From positions 1 to 64,000 of the forward strand of contig NZ_JAVKCH010000039.1 in the NCBI RefSeq assembly GCF_040222815.1: a stretch of 64,000 bases of DNA, in the 5' to 3' direction. The stretch's first letter is position 1. Each line of letters begins with the position of its first letter. Of the stretch, positions 33,833-42,869 are shown in pieces. Position numbers and translations under genes: made by a program. Source of the DNA: Imperialibacter sp040222815 (GTDB lineage Bacteria; Bacteroidota; Bacteroidia; Cytophagales; Cyclobacteriaceae). The notes beneath the pieces are model-generated. The model saw only the letters and a list, made by a program, of their open reading frames with translations. It was not told where the DNA came from and searched no databases.

Positions 33833-33859
33833 AATATTCCTCATTCATCAAATTCCATG

Positions 33860-33890
33860 TTGTTTCTTGTACCAACCCATATTAACTTAG
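33860..33890 (+). promoter_or_regulatory. Candidate promoter of pdhB
   Basis: TTG (33860-33862), a 20-base spacer and TAACTTAG (33883-33890) resemble TTG-N20-TAnnTTTG with one mismatch in the -7 element. The pdhB ATG follows 23 bases later. Confidence 0.4.
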
Positions 33891-33913
33891 CACGCCGTTA
33901 GAAAGACTATACG

Positions 33914-34891
33914 ATGAGAGAAATACAATTCAGAGAAGCCCTTCGTGAGGCGATGAACGAAGAGATGAGAAAAGACCCCAAAATATTCCTGATGGGGGAA
34001 GAAGTGGCAGAATACAATGGTGCCTACAAGGTAAGCCAGGGTATGCTCGATGAGTTTGGGCCAGAAAGAGTGATCGACACACCCATTGCTGAATTGGGTT
34101 TTGGTGGACTGGGCGTAGGTGCCGCTATGAACGGCCTTCGACCAATCATAGAATTTATGACCTTCAACTTCTCATTGGTAGCCATCGACCAGATCATTAA
34201 TGGTGCTGCCAAAATGATGTCGATGTCAGGTGGGCAGTTCAATGTGCCTATCGTTTTCCGCGGCCCTACAGGCAATGCAGGTCAGTTGAGCTCACAGCAC
34301 TCACAAAACTTCGAAAACTGGTTCGCCAACACTCCTGGTTTGAAGGTGGTGGTGCCATCCAACCCATATGATGCCAAGGGCTTGCTAAAGTCTTCCATCC
34401 GTGACGACGATCCCGTCATTTTCATGGAGTCGGAGCTGATGTATGGCGACAAGGGCGAAGTGCCCGAAAGTGAATACCTGATTCCACTGGGCACTGCCAA
34501 GGTGGTGAAGGAAGGAAATGACGTAACCATCGTTTCATTTGGCAAAATGATGAAAGTGGCTTTCGAAGCTGCCGATGCCCTTCAGCAGGAAGGAGTTTCA
34601 GCCGAAATTATCGACCTGATGAGTGTTCGCCCGATTGACTACGAAACAGTGGTGAATTCAGTAAAGAAAACCAATAGATTGGTGATTGTTGAAGAAGCCT
34701 GGCCTTTGGCCGCCATTTCTTCAGAAATCACCTACCATATACAGCGTTACGCTTTTGATTACCTCGATGCGCCAGTAAGGAGGGTGACCAACCTCGATGT
34801 GCCACTGCCATACGCCCCTACATTGATCGAGTTCATTTTGCCCAACGCAAAGAAGACGATTGATGCTGTGAATGCGGTGATGTATCGTTAA
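33914..34891 (+). CDS. pdhB: Pyruvate dehydrogenase E1 component, beta subunit
   Basis: This 325-residue beta subunit of the thiamine-dependent E1 enzyme works in conversion of pyruvate to acetyl-CoA. The N-terminus has FREALREAMNEEMRKDPKIF and GEEVAEYNGAYKVSQG, with the conserved Glu that activates thiamine diphosphate. The pyrimidine-binding segment IAELGFGGLGVGAAMNGLRP and the C-terminal transketolase domain (GKMMKVAFEAADALQQEG, EEAWPLAAISSEI) are complete. The alpha subunit (pdhA) and E2 are not in this window, so they are encoded elsewhere. This arrangement is common in Cytophagales. An intrinsic terminator closes the gene. Confidence 0.95.
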   Translation: MREIQFREALREAMNEEMRKDPKIFLMGEEVAEYNGAYKVSQGMLDEFGPERVIDTPIAELGFGGLGVGAAMNGLRPIIEFMTFNFSLVAIDQIINGAAKMMSMSGGQFNVPIVFRGPTGNAGQLSSQHSQNFENWFANTPGLKVVVPSNPYDAKGLLKSSIRDDDPVIFMESELMYGDKGEVPESEYLIPLGTAKVVKEGNDVTIVSFGKMMKVAFEAADALQQEGVSAEIIDLMSVRPIDYETVVNSVKKTNRLVIVEEAWPLAAISSEITYHIQRYAFDYLDAPVRRVTNLDVPLPYAPTLIEFILPNAKKTIDAVNAVMYR

Positions 34892-34912
34892 GGATTAAAA
34901 TACTAAAATTGG

Positions 34913-34940
34913 AAAGGCCCGTCGATGGGCCTTTTTTTAT
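34913..34940 (+). terminator. Intrinsic terminator of pdhB
   Basis: AAAGGCCC and GGGCCTTT pair around a GTCGAT loop and are followed by a run of T, about 20 bases after the pdhB stop. Confidence 0.88.
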
Positions 34941-35077
34941 GCCTTGTGGGCTGAAGGAGGGCCATTGTTGCATGCCGGTCGTCGATGAGTCGACAGGCTG
35001 ATTTTAATACAGATTCTGGATTTTAGAAAAACCCTGGTCAAGGCTCATCCGTAAATTCCATATCAAATAAAACTAGT

Positions 35078-35659
35078 ATGGAATCACTTTTTGAACAAAG
35101 ACCTGCACTTATTCTAATCGACATACAAAAAGCCTTTGAAGATGTTGCGTATTGGGGTGGACAGCGAAACAATCCCAACGCAGAACAGTATGCATCGGAG
35201 CTGCTCTTTATTTGGAGAAAGCACCAGTTGCCAGTCTTCCATGTTCGACATTGTTCTGCCAACCCCCGGTCGCCGCTACACTCTTCCAACCCGGGCAATG
35301 CTTTTAATGAACTGGTGGAGCCGCTACCTGGAGAGCCTGTGGTAGAAAAAAGTGTCAACAGTGCTTTTATTGGCACCGACCTGCAAAAGCGACTGAATGA
35401 AAAAGGTATTGACAGCCTGGTTATTGTGGGGTTGACTACAGACCATTGTGTTTCTACCACAACAAGAATGGCCGGTAACCTGGGCTACAAAACCTATTTG
35501 GTGCACGACGCCACAGCCACTTTTAACAAAATCGGACACGACGGAAACGAGTATTCTGCTGGAGTCATTCATGCCACTGCATTAGCAAGTTTGAAAGACG
35601 AGTTTGCACAGATTGTTTCAACCGATTCGCTAAAAGCGATGGCACCAATATTGAATTAA
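35078..35659 (+). CDS. Isochorismatase-family cysteine hydrolase
   Basis: This 193-residue soluble enzyme has the isochorismatase/nicotinamidase fold. The catalytic Asp is in ALILIDIQKAFED, the Lys in EPVVEKSVNSAF, and the nucleophilic Cys in VIVGLTTDHCVSTTTRMAGN with the preceding cis-peptide turn. Family members hydrolyse nicotinamide, isochorismate, N-carbamoyl amides or similar; the exact substrate cannot be fixed. The divergent-looking AraC regulator follows 15 bases after its stop on the same strand, and the pair may be co-transcribed. Confidence 0.9.
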   Translation: MESLFEQRPALILIDIQKAFEDVAYWGGQRNNPNAEQYASELLFIWRKHQLPVFHVRHCSANPRSPLHSSNPGNAFNELVEPLPGEPVVEKSVNSAFIGTDLQKRLNEKGIDSLVIVGLTTDHCVSTTTRMAGNLGYKTYLVHDATATFNKIGHDGNEYSAGVIHATALASLKDEFAQIVSTDSLKAMAPILN

Positions 35660-35674
35660 ATAAAATTGCTCCAA

Positions 35675-36556
35675 ATGATCGTTGCAAACCGCTGTCCGGA
35701 TCAGGAAACTCTCACACGGCTAAGGAATAAAGTCAATAACGGAGACAACCGGGTGCTGGAATGGCCCGATGTGGTAGTAAATGGCCATTATCAGGTGTTC
35801 GAGAAGGAGATACCCGAGAGCTCGTTCACTATTTTTTCTGTCAATACCGACGGGCTGGTGACGCTTACCACAAAAGACCGTGATGTCAGGTTTTGCAGAG
35901 AGACTATTTGTGTTGTTAACCCCTTTGAGCACTTCAGCTTCTCAATTCGTGACTCATTACCTGTGAACATTATGAATGTGCACCTGGGCTTTGATACTTA
36001 CAACGAACTCCTTTCCTGTATCCTGTTGGACGATGAGAGGCTGCTTGACAACCCGACAGGACGCAGTGAACCCTATCTGTTTGATAACCGCCTTTTTTTC
36101 AATGAGCCCCTGTTTAGAGGTAAGCTACTAAGCTACCAGCGTGACAACGGCGACGAATACCTCTCAGAGTTGATGGATGTGATTGGAGGACTGATTGGCA
36201 AAAACAGTAAATCTGCTATGAGGATTCCGTCGCAAAAAAGTGCGACAAAAGCTGAGCTTTTCAAAAGAGTGGCCATCGGCAGAGATATCATTTTCAGTCA
36301 GTATAGTGACTCCTCTCTTACGGTAGACGCCCTGAGCAGAGAGGTGCTGATGTCGAAGTTTCATTTTATCCGGGTATTCAGACAGGCCTTTGGGTTTACA
36401 CCGCACAAACTAATTCAGCAGGTGAGGGTGAGAAAAGCACTTGAGTATATCAAGAGTGGAGAGATGACTATAACTGACGTAGCTGAGAAAGTTGGCTTTC
36501 AGGAGGCTAGCTCTCTTTACCCTTTGATTAGAGGAAGGCGATTTGAATTTAATTAG
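35675..36556 (+). CDS. AraC-family transcriptional regulator, short C-terminus
   Basis: This protein is about 293 residues from ATG 35675 (a TTG three codons upstream is possible). It has an N-terminal sensing region with no clear cupin signature and a C-terminal AraC/XylS DNA-binding domain with two helix-turn-helices: YSDSSLTVDALSREVLMSKF, then the HKLIQQVRVRKALEYIKSGE helix and ITDVAEKVGFQEASSLY. The usual end (about G-x-S-P-x-x-Y-R) is missing; the protein stops at RGRRFEFN shortly after the second recognition helix. The end may be a real short form or the result of a small frameshift; no alternative frame restores it clearly. It probably controls the hydrolase gene before it. Confidence 0.82.
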   Translation: MIVANRCPDQETLTRLRNKVNNGDNRVLEWPDVVVNGHYQVFEKEIPESSFTIFSVNTDGLVTLTTKDRDVRFCRETICVVNPFEHFSFSIRDSLPVNIMNVHLGFDTYNELLSCILLDDERLLDNPTGRSEPYLFDNRLFFNEPLFRGKLLSYQRDNGDEYLSELMDVIGGLIGKNSKSAMRIPSQKSATKAELFKRVAIGRDIIFSQYSDSSLTVDALSREVLMSKFHFIRVFRQAFGFTPHKLIQQVRVRKALEYIKSGEMTITDVAEKVGFQEASSLYPLIRGRRFEFN

Positions 36557-36618
36557 CAATTTCGAATAGATGGCGGAGGCTGACCTGAGGCTAGTTTTGT
36601 GTCAAAAACAACGGAGAC

Positions 36619-37401
36619 ATGGAACTACAGCTTATTCGAAATGCTACGGTGAAGTTATGCTATGGCGGTATTACTTTTTTGATTGACCCTTATTTGGGAG
36701 AAAAACATAGCCAACCCTCGCTGGCAGGACGGTCTGAAAATCCAACGGTTGATTTGCCATTTAGCATCAAACAGGTGATGGAAGGTGTTGATTACATTAT
36801 TGTCTCTCATCTACATCCTGATCATTTTGATGACGGAGCTCGACGTAATCTCTCCAGGCAAGCCCCCATTCTTTGTCAGCCTGAAGATTTGGCCGCACTC
36901 AAGTCAAGTGGTTTTGGAAACACCCGGGCCATTGCTCAGGAGTTAGACATCCAGGGCGTGAGCATCACCCGAACGGACTGTCAGCATGGCTCAGGTGAGA
37001 TTCTGCCGCTGATGGGCGTTGCATCTGGTTTTGTATTCCGGCATTTGGAAGAGAAGACTCTTTACTGGTGTGGCGATACGGTTTGGTACGATGGAGTGCA
37101 GCAGGTGATCGACAGACACAACCCAGGTATAATTGTATGTCATGCAGGAGGAAATGCTTTTTTGCGGTCCTACAATGTATTCGGGCCAGCTTTTTCTGGT
37201 GACAGTGAGTCTCTGGTGATGGACGCAGAGCAGGTGTTAACGCTTTGTGACTACGCTCCGCAAGCGCAGGTGGTGGCTACGCATATAGGAGCCCTGGATC
37301 ATGACTCCTTTACCAGGCAGGAGCTTCGGAACAAGGCAGCCACGCAGGCAGAAAGAGGACAGCTTCTGGTACCCGAAGACGGGCAGGGAATGATTTTTTA
37401 A
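36619..37401 (+). CDS. MBL-fold metallo-hydrolase (UlaG-like)
   Basis: This 260-residue protein has the metallo-beta-lactamase fold. The metal-binding signature is IVSHLHPDHFDDGA (HxHxDH type), and further ligands are in YWCGDTVWYDG and near ATHIGALDHDSF. It is closest to the UlaG-like group, which includes L-ascorbate-6-phosphate lactonase and many uncharacterised proteins, so the substrate is unknown. It starts about 60 bases after the AraC gene and is followed 11 bases later by a RidA-like gene, so the two enzymes are probably co-expressed. Confidence 0.88.
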   Translation: MELQLIRNATVKLCYGGITFLIDPYLGEKHSQPSLAGRSENPTVDLPFSIKQVMEGVDYIIVSHLHPDHFDDGARRNLSRQAPILCQPEDLAALKSSGFGNTRAIAQELDIQGVSITRTDCQHGSGEILPLMGVASGFVFRHLEEKTLYWCGDTVWYDGVQQVIDRHNPGIIVCHAGGNAFLRSYNVFGPAFSGDSESLVMDAEQVLTLCDYAPQAQVVATHIGALDHDSFTRQELRNKAATQAERGQLLVPEDGQGMIF

Positions 37402-37412
37402 CAACAGATGAT

Positions 37413-37895
37413 ATGACCAGCATTGAAAAAAGAGTAAAAAAATTGGGGCTTGTTCTGCCGGAGCCGTCAACGCCGGGTGGTAACTATTCTTCGTGTAATA
37501 CCCGGGGAAACCTTGTGTCGGTGGCGATACAGTTTCCGATAAAAAATGAAGAATTCCTTTACCAGGGGAAGCTGGGCGCCGACCTGGACACCGAGGCTGG
37601 CTATCAGGCCATGCGCCTGTGCGGGCTCAATGTGTTGGCGCAGATAAATAAATATTTCGAGCTTGAACATATTGAAGGACTCAACCATGTCGACATATTT
37701 TACCGCAGTACCGATGACTGGGACGATGCCCCAAAGGTGGCCAATGGCGCTTCTGATCTTTTTGTAGAAGTGCTTGGCGAAAAAGGGCAGCATTCCAGAG
37801 CCATCATCGGCGTGCATGCTTTGCCACGACAGTTTTCGGTTGGGCTCGCCGTAACCCTGACCTTGCGCAGGCGAATTCCATGGATTTTTGCCTGA
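37413..37895 (+). CDS. RidA/YjgF-family protein
   Basis: This 160-residue protein of the RidA family removes reactive enamine/imine intermediates in other bacteria. The sequence begins MTSIEKRVKKLGLVLPEPST and shows the family's central strand and helix (GKLGADLDTEAGYQAMRLCG, LNVLAQINKYFELEHIEG). It belongs to the longer YjgF subgroup (with KRVKKLGL near the N-terminus) that is often found beside hydrolases. The C-terminal IGVHALPRQFSVGLAVTLTL is normal up to the last strand, then ends with an unusual RRRIPWIFA tail. It lies 11 bases after the metallo-hydrolase, suggesting a shared transcript. Confidence 0.88.
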   Translation: MTSIEKRVKKLGLVLPEPSTPGGNYSSCNTRGNLVSVAIQFPIKNEEFLYQGKLGADLDTEAGYQAMRLCGLNVLAQINKYFELEHIEGLNHVDIFYRSTDDWDDAPKVANGASDLFVEVLGEKGQHSRAIIGVHALPRQFSVGLAVTLTLRRRIPWIFA

Positions 37896-37940
37896 CTTCC
37901 AGGTTGAAAATAGGCCGTATCACTTTTATATCATTATAAT

Positions 37941-38369
37941 ATGAATGCCAACAATATAGCTGACCCTGTGCAGTTGGCGCTTTCTTTTTTGGAACGTGTA
38001 TGGGGTCCATCTCATGATCTCAATGCCATCGATGAACTGATGACTGAAGATTATACCATCACCACCGGTGGTGCCACTATCACCGGACGCAGCGAGTTTA
38101 AAGAATGGGTTCGGACTTTTCAACAAAAGCTCGCCGACGCCATCACGGTGAGCCACGAAACGATCCGAAGTGAGGCTGGCGACCGGGTGATATCCCGGTG
38201 GATCTGTTCAGGAAAAAACAACGGAATTTTTGGCTTACCGGCCGACGGTCGGAATGTCGCCTTTACCGGAATTGCTATTTGGAGCGTTCGGGACAATCGC
38301 CTGGCTGCCTGCTGGGTGGAGCGGAGTGCGCTCGAACTCTATCAGAAAATCAAACATGATCATTCATGA
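37941..38369 (+). CDS. NTF2-like/SnoaL-type protein
   Basis: This 142-residue protein has the SnoaL/NTF2-like cone fold: an N-terminal helix pair (LALSFLERVWGPSHDLNAID, ELMTEDYTIT) and a beta-sheet that includes RSEFKEWVRTFQQKLADAI and the GDRVISRWICSGKNNGIFG region. The fold includes small-molecule cyclases, isomerases and binding proteins. The catalytic residues cannot be assigned, so an ester-cyclase-like or purely binding role is possible. It is in a plus-strand run of small enzymes, 45 bases after the RidA-like gene. Confidence 0.8.
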   Translation: MNANNIADPVQLALSFLERVWGPSHDLNAIDELMTEDYTITTGGATITGRSEFKEWVRTFQQKLADAITVSHETIRSEAGDRVISRWICSGKNNGIFGLPADGRNVAFTGIAIWSVRDNRLAACWVERSALELYQKIKHDHS

Positions 38370-38429
38370 TTTTTGATCCGGTTCCTTTTTTATCGCTCTT
38401 AATTTGTCGAAGCAAAAAACTCTTCACTT

Positions 38430-38876
38430 ATGAAAAATTTAGACAGCCTTTGGATGGCCCATGAGCAACTGCTGGTGACCAGGCTCAGCGGGGATGTAAC
38501 AATTTCAGACATTGAAAAGTGGGAAACCTCTCTCTACAAGGCACTTGACGCTATCGGCGACGGTGGGAAATTCAAAATACTGGTGGATCTCTTTGGTTTT
38601 AGTGCCATCAATGTGGACGCTCATAAACGATACAGGGAGATCATTCCCAGCACCTTGGCCGGCTACGGGTGGAGGGTAGGTTACCTCGATATGTTCGAGG
38701 AGGCCAACGGGCTGCTGTTAACTTCCAAAAGAGGTATTAGGTGTGTAGCTGCGGCCCATGTTCATCAGGATGCTACCAAAATTGAAAAATACCAAAGTTT
38801 GTATGGCACGGGGAGGGAACAGTTTTTCACCGACCCTTTGCAGGCCCGGGAGTGGATCGCCCAACTTGCAGTTTAG
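38430..38876 (+). CDS. STAS/SpoIIAA-like protein
   Basis: This 148-residue soluble protein resembles the SpoIIAA-like STAS family. Its alternating pattern fits: LLVTRLSGDVTISDIEKWET, then FKILVDLFGFSAINVDAHKR, and a final helix with LQAREWIAQL. Many members of this family have unknown partners; some bind lipids or regulators. I see no serine in the canonical SpoIIAA phosphorylation position. The gene stands 60 bases after the NTF2-like gene and ahead of a T9SS protein. The assignment is by pattern and moderate. Confidence 0.5.
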   Translation: MKNLDSLWMAHEQLLVTRLSGDVTISDIEKWETSLYKALDAIGDGGKFKILVDLFGFSAINVDAHKRYREIIPSTLAGYGWRVGYLDMFEEANGLLLTSKRGIRCVAAAHVHQDATKIEKYQSLYGTGREQFFTDPLQAREWIAQLAV

Positions 38877-38942
38877 GGTTTTTCGAAGGTCCAATGCAAC
38901 CATTTTTATCACTTTGATGTCTGGTTTTTATTTTCAAAACTG

Positions 38943-40310
38943 ATGAGACTCACAATTTTTTTACTGCTGCTTCCGCTTCTGGTGAAAGCACAGCTCAATA
39001 GCGATTTTTGGAAAACCCTTGAGCCCCGCCTCGGAAACAACACTTTCTTTTATTCGCTACAGGTAAATAGTCAGGGAGACATTTACCTGGGAACGAACAA
39101 CGGTATCGTTAGGAGCACCGACGAAGGGCGGTCATGGGCAAGCTTAAATGTTGACGCCGTGCCCTTCTTTCACCTCGTTGTGTCTGGCGACTCCATTTAT
39201 GGCGTTTCGGGCAACGGCATCATATATGTGTCGTTAAACGGCGGAGACAGTTGGCACAGCAGCCAGCTACAACAGGTAAATGCTATGACCGATATCCTGT
39301 TGTTGGCTAACGGCGACGTGCTGGTGGCCACTGGCTACCCGGAGGTCGTAAATGATGTAGGCTATTTCCGTGGGAACGGACTTTTCAAGTCTGTAGATAA
39401 CGGGCGCTCCTGGCGCAAAGTTGAACTCGGGAGGGCACAGGATCAGTATATTTCGCACCTCGCACAAGACTCACAGGGCCGCATTTATGCATCGTTGAAT
39501 GAGTACATATCGGCAGATGGGGCCTTGCTGTATTCTACCGATCATGGCGACACCTGGCAAGCATTTCCAGACCCTTTGTTCGACTGGGGAGGTAAGGATG
39601 GTTTGGGAGCGACTAGCATTGTGCTGGTAACCAGCTTGGAAGTTGATCGGCTGGACAATATTCGCTTAAGCCTACAGGGTGCTTCCGGTAGAGTGGCCAC
39701 TTCTTTGAACCTGAGTAGCAGCTTTCAGAGGGCTGTCAATGGAGAGGAATGGAGCCACAAGCATTTGGTGCCATTTGGCTACCCATGGCTTTACCTGGAG
39801 GCGCACAACAGCTACTTCGCTGCTAATGGCGACAGTTATGCCTTCAGGTTTGGTACCTCGCTGAACCTTTCGGGTGTGTCCTATTCAAAGCAGGGGCTAG
39901 GTTTCGAGAAGAAACATATTAACCCACTGGTAATAGATGGCGTAGCCCAGTTCAATTACTGTGTTTTTGCTGAGAGTCCAACCGGACGAGTCTATTTGAT
40001 TCAGCAACTGGATCGTACACTGTATTATACCGACGGGTCTGTAAAGGAGCCGGTGCTAGGCGTTGATAAAGGCATAGCTACAGCAGTCTACCCAAACCCT
40101 GCCAGCCAATATGTAAGTGTGAGGTTGCCTCCCTCCGTGACTCAGGCGCACATTGATATTTTTTCGTCCGATGGCCACCAGGTTTACAACGGCACTTTTA
40201 CCACCGTTGGCCAGACTGAGGTGCCGCTAAATGGTGTATTGCCCGGCATTTATTTCGTGACAGTGGCTACCGACCGCTGGAAGGAGACGCACAGGTTGGT
40301 GGTTGAATAG
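38943..40310 (+). CDS. Secreted BNR/sialidase-like protein with T9SS type A sorting domain
   Basis: This 455-residue secreted protein has a leader (MRLTIFLLLLPLLVKA) followed by repeats of the BNR/photosynthesis-stability-factor type: GIVRSTDEGRSWASL, YVSLNGGDSWHS, LFKSVDNGRSWRKV and LYSTDHGDTWQAF. Such S-x-D-x-G-x-x-W repeats build a beta-propeller. The C-terminal 80 residues are a T9SS type A sorting domain (VYPNPASQYVSVRLPPSV, GVLPGIYFVTVATD). The protein should be exported through T9SS and attached to, or released from, the surface. Sialidase activity is not shown: only the structural repeats are visible, without the usual catalytic motif. Confidence 0.9.
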   Translation: MRLTIFLLLLPLLVKAQLNSDFWKTLEPRLGNNTFFYSLQVNSQGDIYLGTNNGIVRSTDEGRSWASLNVDAVPFFHLVVSGDSIYGVSGNGIIYVSLNGGDSWHSSQLQQVNAMTDILLLANGDVLVATGYPEVVNDVGYFRGNGLFKSVDNGRSWRKVELGRAQDQYISHLAQDSQGRIYASLNEYISADGALLYSTDHGDTWQAFPDPLFDWGGKDGLGATSIVLVTSLEVDRLDNIRLSLQGASGRVATSLNLSSSFQRAVNGEEWSHKHLVPFGYPWLYLEAHNSYFAANGDSYAFRFGTSLNLSGVSYSKQGLGFEKKHINPLVIDGVAQFNYCVFAESPTGRVYLIQQLDRTLYYTDGSVKEPVLGVDKGIATAVYPNPASQYVSVRLPPSVTQAHIDIFSSDGHQVYNGTFTTVGQTEVPLNGVLPGIYFVTVATDRWKETHRLVVE

Positions 40311-40423
40311 CATGGAAAAAGCGCAAATGGCCCAGTAAGGCGCCGAAAGGCTTATTTAGCTAAAAATGGGAGTTCAATACTTCATAATTTTTGATTGTTT
40401 GGACAGGTTTGAAAGTTGATGGT

Positions 40424-40984
40424 ATGGAGATAGGCATAGTAGCATACTGCGAAAATTGGAAAGAAGCGTTCGAGAATGAACGAGAATTAATCCTCGCCAC
40501 ATTTCGAAACCATGTTAAAGCCATTGAACATATTGGCAGCACTGCAGTTCCAGGCCAGTGCGCAAAACCGGTAATTGATATATTTATGGCCGTTTCGCCT
40601 TTTCGCACAGTTTCCTTTTACCATCACGTGCTTTCTACACTCAGTTACCGCCACACCCCAACCGGCATGGCCGAGCGGCATTTATTTACCAAATATACAA
40701 GTGAGAACATATGGACGCATAATTTGCACATATTGCCATGGGATGCTGAGTTCTATTCACGGAACGAAATACTATTCAGAGACTTTTTGAGGAGGAGACC
40801 GGAAATGGTAACCAGGTACAATTATTTGAAAGAACAGTTAGTGCTCAGGAATTTTTCTTCACTGGAGGAGTATACAAAGGCAAAAACTCAATTTATTCAA
40901 GAGGTGGTGGATGTAGCCAGAATTGAAAAAGGGCTCCCAAGACAAAACGTTTGGACGATGGAATACATCAAGGATGACAGGTAA
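40424..40984 (+). CDS. GrpB/UPF0157 family protein
   Basis: This 186-residue protein from ATG 40424 belongs to the GrpB family, a nucleotidyltransferase-like fold. The family motif is clear: AIEHIGSTAVPGQCAKPVID, followed by a conserved RHLFTKYTSENIWTHNLHIL. The catalytic-type Asp (PVIDIFM) is in place. The biochemical activity is not known. The frame is open further upstream (to 40391), but the motif spacing fits ATG 40424, which gives MEIGIVAYCENWKEAFENER. It is followed directly by a dispersed repeat. Confidence 0.88.
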   Translation: MEIGIVAYCENWKEAFENERELILATFRNHVKAIEHIGSTAVPGQCAKPVIDIFMAVSPFRTVSFYHHVLSTLSYRHTPTGMAERHLFTKYTSENIWTHNLHILPWDAEFYSRNEILFRDFLRRRPEMVTRYNYLKEQLVLRNFSSLEEYTKAKTQFIQEVVDVARIEKGLPRQNVWTMEYIKDDR

Positions 40985-40989
40985 ACCGG

Positions 40990-41370
40990 CTGGCAACTAA
41001 GGCTTTCGGTGGCCCATGTTTTCCCTGTTGCCAGCACCGGCTCGTGCCTCACCTTCCGGGCATTCCGCTGCTCTCCCTCACGCAAAGAACATGATAGGGT
41101 CGACCAGAAAGGCCGCCGGTCTACCACTGCTTCCATAACAACGTCATCTCGAAACGGAGCCCCGATATTTTATAGGGGCAAAGTGAGAGATCCCCATGGC
41201 GTTGCAGCCAGGTTTGTTATTCTTTCTGCCCGACCACCCCTGGATACTTTTGGAATGAAAGCTTTGGGAGGTCTGAAAGACGACATTGATATTGTTTATC
41301 TGAATAGATATTTGACACTCAAATAAATATGTAAAATCGGTTTATGGATTGGGTTCATACCCGGATGTTG
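40990..41370 (+). repeat. Dispersed non-coding repeat, copy 1
   Basis: This stretch of roughly 380 bases holds no gene. It shares long, colinear, diverged sequence with 44396-44820 and partly with 42870-43030 and 47530-47815. Common landmarks are GTTGCCAGCACC, AGAACATGATAGGGTCG, AGAAAGGCCGCCGGTCT, CGACCACCCCTGGATACTTT and, near the 3' end, GGTTCATA. Frames through it are not conserved between copies, which indicates a non-coding repeat rather than a gene family. Confidence 0.75.
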
Positions 41371-41414
41371 GTGGCCATTTAATAAAATCAACAAACTAAT
41401 GTTAACTTTGTACT

Positions 41415-41801
41415 GTGATAAGTCGAATACGAAATAGCATATTCACTAAAATCCTTTGGGGATCTATGGGTATTTATCTGCTCAACATTAGCGTTGACGC
41501 AGCAGACCCTAACCCTGAATATATCCCTGAAGACTTGTCATTCAATGACCAAGAAAGTATTGTCGAAATAGTAGTTGAAAAGGTTTTAGGTTATGAAGAC
41601 GCAATCGAAGAGTATGAGGATCATGACACCGAAGACCACAACAAGAAAAAGAATTTAAAAATCGACTTGTTGGTTCTTGAGAGTGAAAAACATAAAAATG
41701 CTAGTGATCAACTAGTCTTAAGAAAAAGGAGCTATTTTGATTATGACGCTCGATTGTCAAGTAGCTTCCAAGAAATAGACAGCCCTCCACCCAAAGTTTG
41801 A
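41415..41801 (+). CDS. Small secreted or membrane protein of unknown function
   Basis: This frame of 128 codons starts at GTG 41415; ATG 41466 is a possible alternative. The N-terminus has a hydrophobic stretch (KILWGSMGIYLLNISVDA), consistent with a leader, and the mature part is strongly charged with acidic clusters such as YEDAIEEYEDHDTEDHN and a basic KKKNLKIDLL. It lies 77 bases upstream of the outer-membrane-like protein at 41878 on the same strand. In my memory of Bacteroidota genomes a short protein of this type precedes that family, so co-expression is likely. The function is unknown. Confidence 0.65.
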   Translation: MISRIRNSIFTKILWGSMGIYLLNISVDAADPNPEYIPEDLSFNDQESIVEIVVEKVLGYEDAIEEYEDHDTEDHNKKKNLKIDLLVLESEKHKNASDQLVLRKRSYFDYDARLSSSFQEIDSPPPKV

Positions 41802-41877
41802 TTTGTTTTTTGTCTGCTAATACCCTATGACTAAACGGACGTAGGGTGTTTCGTAATGCTTTTAAAACAAATCAAAT

Positions 41878-42738
41878 ATGAACATCAAATATATTTTGAC
41901 GCTAATCGTTGCATTGGCATCATCTACATACGGCGCAGCACAAGTTGGTGATGCTGAAAAAGACAGCCTTTACATTCAACAAATCGAAGACCACAAAGAA
42001 CCTGACAAGGTCTTACATGCTGAACCCCTGTACATTGACTTAATCCGTGATTTAGGTGCTAGAAAAGGCGAAAAAGAATGGAATTTAGGGTTAGGACTGA
42101 CTGATAACCTGAAGTTCGACTCCTATGAAGCTTTAATTGAATATGAGTGGGCTCCGATTGACAGATTAGGTCTGGAAGTGGAGCTTCCATTCACTTTTTA
42201 TGCGCCCATGCATAAAACAGAAAATGACTCAATTCTATCCAGCCTATTGAACAGTATAAAAATTGCTGCTCAGTGGTCATTTTTTGTGAATGAGCCAATG
42301 GCTACATCAATGGCACTTGGGTATATAAACGAGTTTGAACTTTCCGACTTCAGGAATTTTGGAAAGCCGTTTATCAAGGGCAATGTTTACAATCCCTTTT
42401 TGGTTGTCGCCAAGCGATGGGGAAACAACTTTCACTCATTGATCTACACAGGGCCCAAGATTGAGCAGAATTTTAGCTCAAATAAGTTTCATACAACTTT
42501 TGATATCAATACCAGTTTTCACTACATGATTTCAGGTACAAGAAACTTTATTGGAATAGAGTTTAATAAGGCCATCCGCAACGGATACTTTGACATGACC
42601 ATGCGGCCCCAAATGAGATTAGGAATTGCGGACAACTTGTTAATCGGAATTATAGCGGGAATTCCTGTGAGTCGTGAAAATGAGAGATTAAGTTCTTTTG
42701 TTCGACTGATATGGGAACCAGGGCATAAGAATAAATAA
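41878..42738 (+). CDS. Outer-membrane-like protein of unknown function
   Basis: This 286-residue secreted protein starts with a leader (MNIKYILTLIVALASSTYGA) followed by a distinctive block, HAEPLYIDLIRDLGARKGEK, that I recognise as conserved across a Bacteroidota family. The remainder shows alternating strands with aromatic residues (LGLEVELPFTFYAPMHKTEN, WGNNFHSLIYTGPKI) consistent with a small beta-barrel. These proteins are sometimes annotated as transporters, but I know of no experimentally proven substrate. The gene follows the short acidic secreted protein at 41415 and is closed before a dispersed repeat. Confidence 0.75.
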   Translation: MNIKYILTLIVALASSTYGAAQVGDAEKDSLYIQQIEDHKEPDKVLHAEPLYIDLIRDLGARKGEKEWNLGLGLTDNLKFDSYEALIEYEWAPIDRLGLEVELPFTFYAPMHKTENDSILSSLLNSIKIAAQWSFFVNEPMATSMALGYINEFELSDFRNFGKPFIKGNVYNPFLVVAKRWGNNFHSLIYTGPKIEQNFSSNKFHTTFDINTSFHYMISGTRNFIGIEFNKAIRNGYFDMTMRPQMRLGIADNLLIGIIAGIPVSRENERLSSFVRLIWEPGHKNK

Positions 42739-42869
42739 ATACGGCCCCCAACAACGTGTAAGCATAATACGGACTGCAAAATGCTAAAATTGAGGTGTTT
42801 GCAGCCAAAAAAGTTTAGTGCGGGTGCGGAATGAATTTCCCTGAAATCCCGCACTATGCATCTACGGGG

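Noticed and set aside
33638..33844. A 68-codon minus-strand frame upstream of the GxxExxY gene, starting MRNIARRDAEALREEN
   Set aside because: Its first codons are just the translation of the 22-bp inverted repeat (AEALREE-type text), and the remainder has no recognisable fold.
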